Shown here: positions 6,185 through 7,480 of the stretch, piece by piece
Position numbering within the stretch: the stretch's first letter is position 1
Layout of the letters: each line of letters begins with the position of its first letter
NCBI GenBank assembly: GCA_035698885.1
Contig: DASSBJ010000043.1
Span: forward strand, 1-7,480
Direction: 5' to 3'
Origin: VRUE01 sp035698885
Lineage (GTDB): Bacteria > Actinomycetota > Thermoleophilia > Solirubrobacterales > 70-9
Length of the DNA stretch: 7,480 nucleotides
The notes under the pieces: generated by a model
The model's input: the letters and a program-made list of their open reading frames with translations, nothing else
Databases searched by the model: none
What the model was told of the DNA's origin: nothing
Made by a program: the position numbers and the translations under genes

Positions 6185-7036
6185 CTAGAACAGCGGCTCG
6201 CTGGTGTGGCCGTTGGTCTGCCCCTCGGGGGCGACGCCCATCTCGGCCCGCATGCGCAGGCCGAACTCCGACGTCGACTCCTCGGTATAGCCGCCGCTGA
6301 CCTCGTCGCGGACGACGCGACCCTCGTAGAGCTCGACCACGCGGCGGCGCATGTTGTCGACCATCTCGCGGTCGTGGGTGACGACGACGACCGTCGTGCC
6401 GGTCTTGTTGATCCGGTAGAGCAGCTGCATGACGCCGATCGAGGTGACCGGGTCGAGGTTGCCGCTGGGCTCGTCGGCGAGCAGCAGCGGCGGGTGATTG
6501 ACGAAGGCCCGGGCGACCGAGACGCGCTGCTGCTCGCCGCCGGAGAGCTCGTCGGGGTAGCTGTGCAGCTTGGTCGAGAGGCCGACGAGGCGCAGGATCT
6601 CCGGCACCTGGCGGCGGATTTCGCCCCGGTGGGCGCCGAGCACCTGCAGCGCGTAGGCGACGTTGTCGTAGACGGTGCGGTCGGGCAGCAGCTTGAAGTC
6701 CTGGAAGACGGTGCCGATGTTGCGCCGCAGCTGCGGGATCTTCTTCTCCGGCATCGCGCCGATGTCGCGGCCGGCGATCCGCACGCTGCCCTCGGTCGCC
6801 TTCAGCTCGCGGATCAGCATCTTGATCAGCGTCGACTTGCCGCAGCCCGTCGGGCCGACGAGGAAAACGAACTCGCCGCGGTCGATCGCCAGCGAGACCC
6901 GGTCGAGCGCCATGTGGCCGCCCGGGTAGACCTTGGTCACGTCGCGCATCTCGATGATCGGCGCGCCGCCCTTGCGATTGCGCCGCGGCTGCGGCTGCTC
7001 GCTCGCCTTCTTGCTCTTCCTTTTGCGCAGGGCCAT
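6185..7036 (-). CDS. ftsE: Cell division ATP-binding protein FtsE
   Basis: FtsE is the cytoplasmic ATPase of the FtsEX complex. All ABC motifs are present: Walker A GPTGCGKST (61-69), Q-loop in FQDFKLLPDRTVYDNVA (Q112), signature LSGGEQQR (164-171), Walker B LLLADEP (184-190), D-loop SGNLD (191-195) and H-loop H221 (VVTHDRE). The family-typical EMRDVTKVYPGGHMALDRVS lies at 29-48. At 283 residues it is longer than the usual roughly 220-230. A basic leader of about 26 residues (MALRKRKSKK and on) precedes the fold, and a tail of about 30 hydrophilic residues follows it. The ATG at 7034-7036 is supported by AGAAGGA upstream. Starting instead at Met30 would trim the first strand of the fold. It is first in the minus-strand cluster. 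The actinobacterial neighbour prfB is not found upstream here; a divergent cupin gene occupies that side. Confidence 0.97.
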   Translation of the reverse strand: MALRKRKSKKASEQPQPRRNRKGGAPIIEMRDVTKVYPGGHMALDRVSLAIDRGEFVFLVGPTGCGKSTLIKMLIRELKATEGSVRIAGRDIGAMPEKKIPQLRRNIGTVFQDFKLLPDRTVYDNVAYALQVLGAHRGEIRRQVPEILRLVGLSTKLHSYPDELSGGEQQRVSVARAFVNHPPLLLADEPSGNLDPVTSIGVMQLLYRINKTGTTVVVVTHDREMVDNMRRRVVELYEGRVVRDEVSGGYTEESTSEFGLRMRAEMGVAPEGQTNGHTSEPLF

Positions 7037-7187
7037 ACGTCGCGGGGTCCTTCTGCGGCTGGATGGTGACTCCTGCGCGTCCGAGCGCGCGCAACACCCC
7101 GCCCAGAAGTGATGAGCACAAGCTTAGCGGATTGTCAGCGGACGCTCATATGTTTAGGTCGCCCCCGCTCCTGGTAAAACACTGGCA
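7037..7187. promoter_or_regulatory. Divergent intergenic region between ftsE and the cupin gene
   Basis: This 151-bp gap is the only non-coding stretch of useful length and must hold the promoter for the cupin gene and probably for the ftsE operon. It is more AT-rich than its surroundings at about 7118-7185. On the plus strand TTGTCA (7132-7137) matches five of six bases of a -35 box, but the downstream candidates near 7154-7160 (TTAGGT, TAGGTC) are poor -10 matches. On the minus strand TTTACC followed 16 bases later by TAAACA is an equally weak pair. No clear operator palindrome or riboswitch was seen. Confidence 0.4.
7048..7054 (-). promoter_or_regulatory. Ribosome binding site for ftsE
   Basis: AGAAGGA on the minus strand is a good Shine-Dalgarno match. 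It sits 11 bases before the ATG at 7036, slightly farther than ideal, and supports the long FtsE form with the basic leader. Confidence 0.55.
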
Positions 7188-7480
7188 ATGCAGAGCTGGG
7201 ACCTGAAGTCGATCGAGGCGGAGCCGCACCAGCCGCAGATCCTCGCCTCGGGCGACGACGCGCGCACGATCGTGCTCCGCCTGCCGGCCGGAGAGGAGCT
7301 GCAAGAGCATGAGGTGCACGAGCGGGCGCGACTCGTGGTCGTCGAGGGAGAGATCGAGGTCACGGCCCAGACCGGCGGGACCGCCACCGCAGGCGCCGGA
7401 CATCTCTTCGAGTTCGAGCCGGGCGAGCGCCACACGGTCGCCGCGCGATCCGATGCCCGCCTGCTGCTGATCCTCACTCC
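7188..7480 (+). CDS. Small cupin-domain protein, N-terminal part (3' end outside window)
   Basis: An open frame runs from the ATG at 7188-7190 to the right edge, 97 full codons with no stop. It begins MQSWDLKSIEAEPHQPQIL. Cupin motif 1 is seen as LPAGEELQEHEVHERARLVV followed by VEGEIEV. Motif 2 is FEPGERHTVAA (about residues 78-88), followed by the strand ARLLLILTP. The first motif has His-x-x-His (HEVH) where classic cupins have His-x-His, so metal binding may use one of these plus the later His. Cupins form small beta-barrels with very varied functions, from dioxygenases to ligand sensors. Nothing here names a substrate. It is transcribed away from ftsE. No good ribosome site precedes the ATG, so a leaderless or weakly translated message is possible. 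Confidence 0.8.
   Translation, partial: MQSWDLKSIEAEPHQPQILASGDDARTIVLRLPAGEELQEHEVHERARLVVVEGEIEVTAQTGGTATAGAGHLFEFEPGERHTVAARSDARLLLILT

Noticed and set aside
5078..7069. Plus-strand open frame of 663 codons opposite ctpA, ftsX and ftsE
   Set aside because: It lies antisense to clear ABC-ATPase and permease genes and its protein is Asp/Arg/His-rich low-complexity sequence, an artefact of codon bias on the real strand.
5241..7121. Minus-strand 626-codon frame overlapping ftsE and ftsX in another frame
   Set aside because: The protein is rich in Arg, Pro, Gly and Ala without domains, while the other frame of the same strand contains every FtsE and FtsX motif.
7037..7187. tmRNA (ssrA), tRNA or riboswitch in the only sizeable intergenic gap
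   Set aside because: The gap is too short for tmRNA, and I found no tRNA-like arms or conserved riboswitch core.
7146..7477. Minus-strand frames of 95 and 107 codons opposite the cupin gene
   Set aside because: Neither has a recognisable domain, and the plus-strand frame carries two cupin motifs.

Overview
This is a GC-rich bacterial window that looks like ordinary chromosome. The core is a compact, co-directional minus-strand cluster, read right to left: ftsE, ftsX, ctpA (S41 protease), an RNase II/R-family exoribonuclease, smpB, and a membrane-anchored helix-hairpin-helix (HHH) protein. The neighbours ftsE-ftsX-(ctpA)-smpB are a familiar actinobacterial arrangement. With the very high GC and GTG starts, this points to Actinomycetota. 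A deep lineage such as Thermoleophilia/Solirubrobacterales is my guess, not something the sequence proves.

Layout, left to right. (1) 2-427 (+): C-terminal end of a flavin disulfide-reductase-family oxidoreductase, cut by the left edge. (2) 438-1952 (-): HHH protein with one transmembrane segment and long Pro-rich and coiled-coil stretches. It converges on the oxidoreductase across 10 bp that contain weak inverted repeats. (3) 1968-2453 (-): smpB. (4) 2457-4070 (-): RNB-domain exoribonuclease lacking the usual N-terminal cold-shock domains. (5) 4063-5244 (-): S41 C-terminal processing protease with PDZ domain. (6) 5255-6181 (-): ftsX. (7) 6185-7036 (-): ftsE. (8) 7037-7187: a 151-bp divergent intergenic region, the only place in the window suited to promoters. 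(9) 7188 to the right edge (+): N-terminal part of a small cupin protein.

The six minus-strand genes are separated by 3, 10, -8, 3 and 15 bp, so they are probably one transcriptional unit with translational coupling. FtsE/FtsX form the ABC-type complex that controls septal cell-wall hydrolysis. CtpA is an envelope protease that could act on the same process. The ribonuclease and SmpB fit ribosome rescue and decay of non-stop mRNA. The HHH protein is of unknown role; charge distribution suggests it holds a DNA-binding tip in the cytoplasm on a long flexible stalk from the membrane.

I found no mobile element, CRISPR array, tRNA, rRNA or tmRNA. There is no convincing sign of a wholly new system. 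The least explained item is the HHH membrane protein, followed by the shortened ribonuclease in this operon position.
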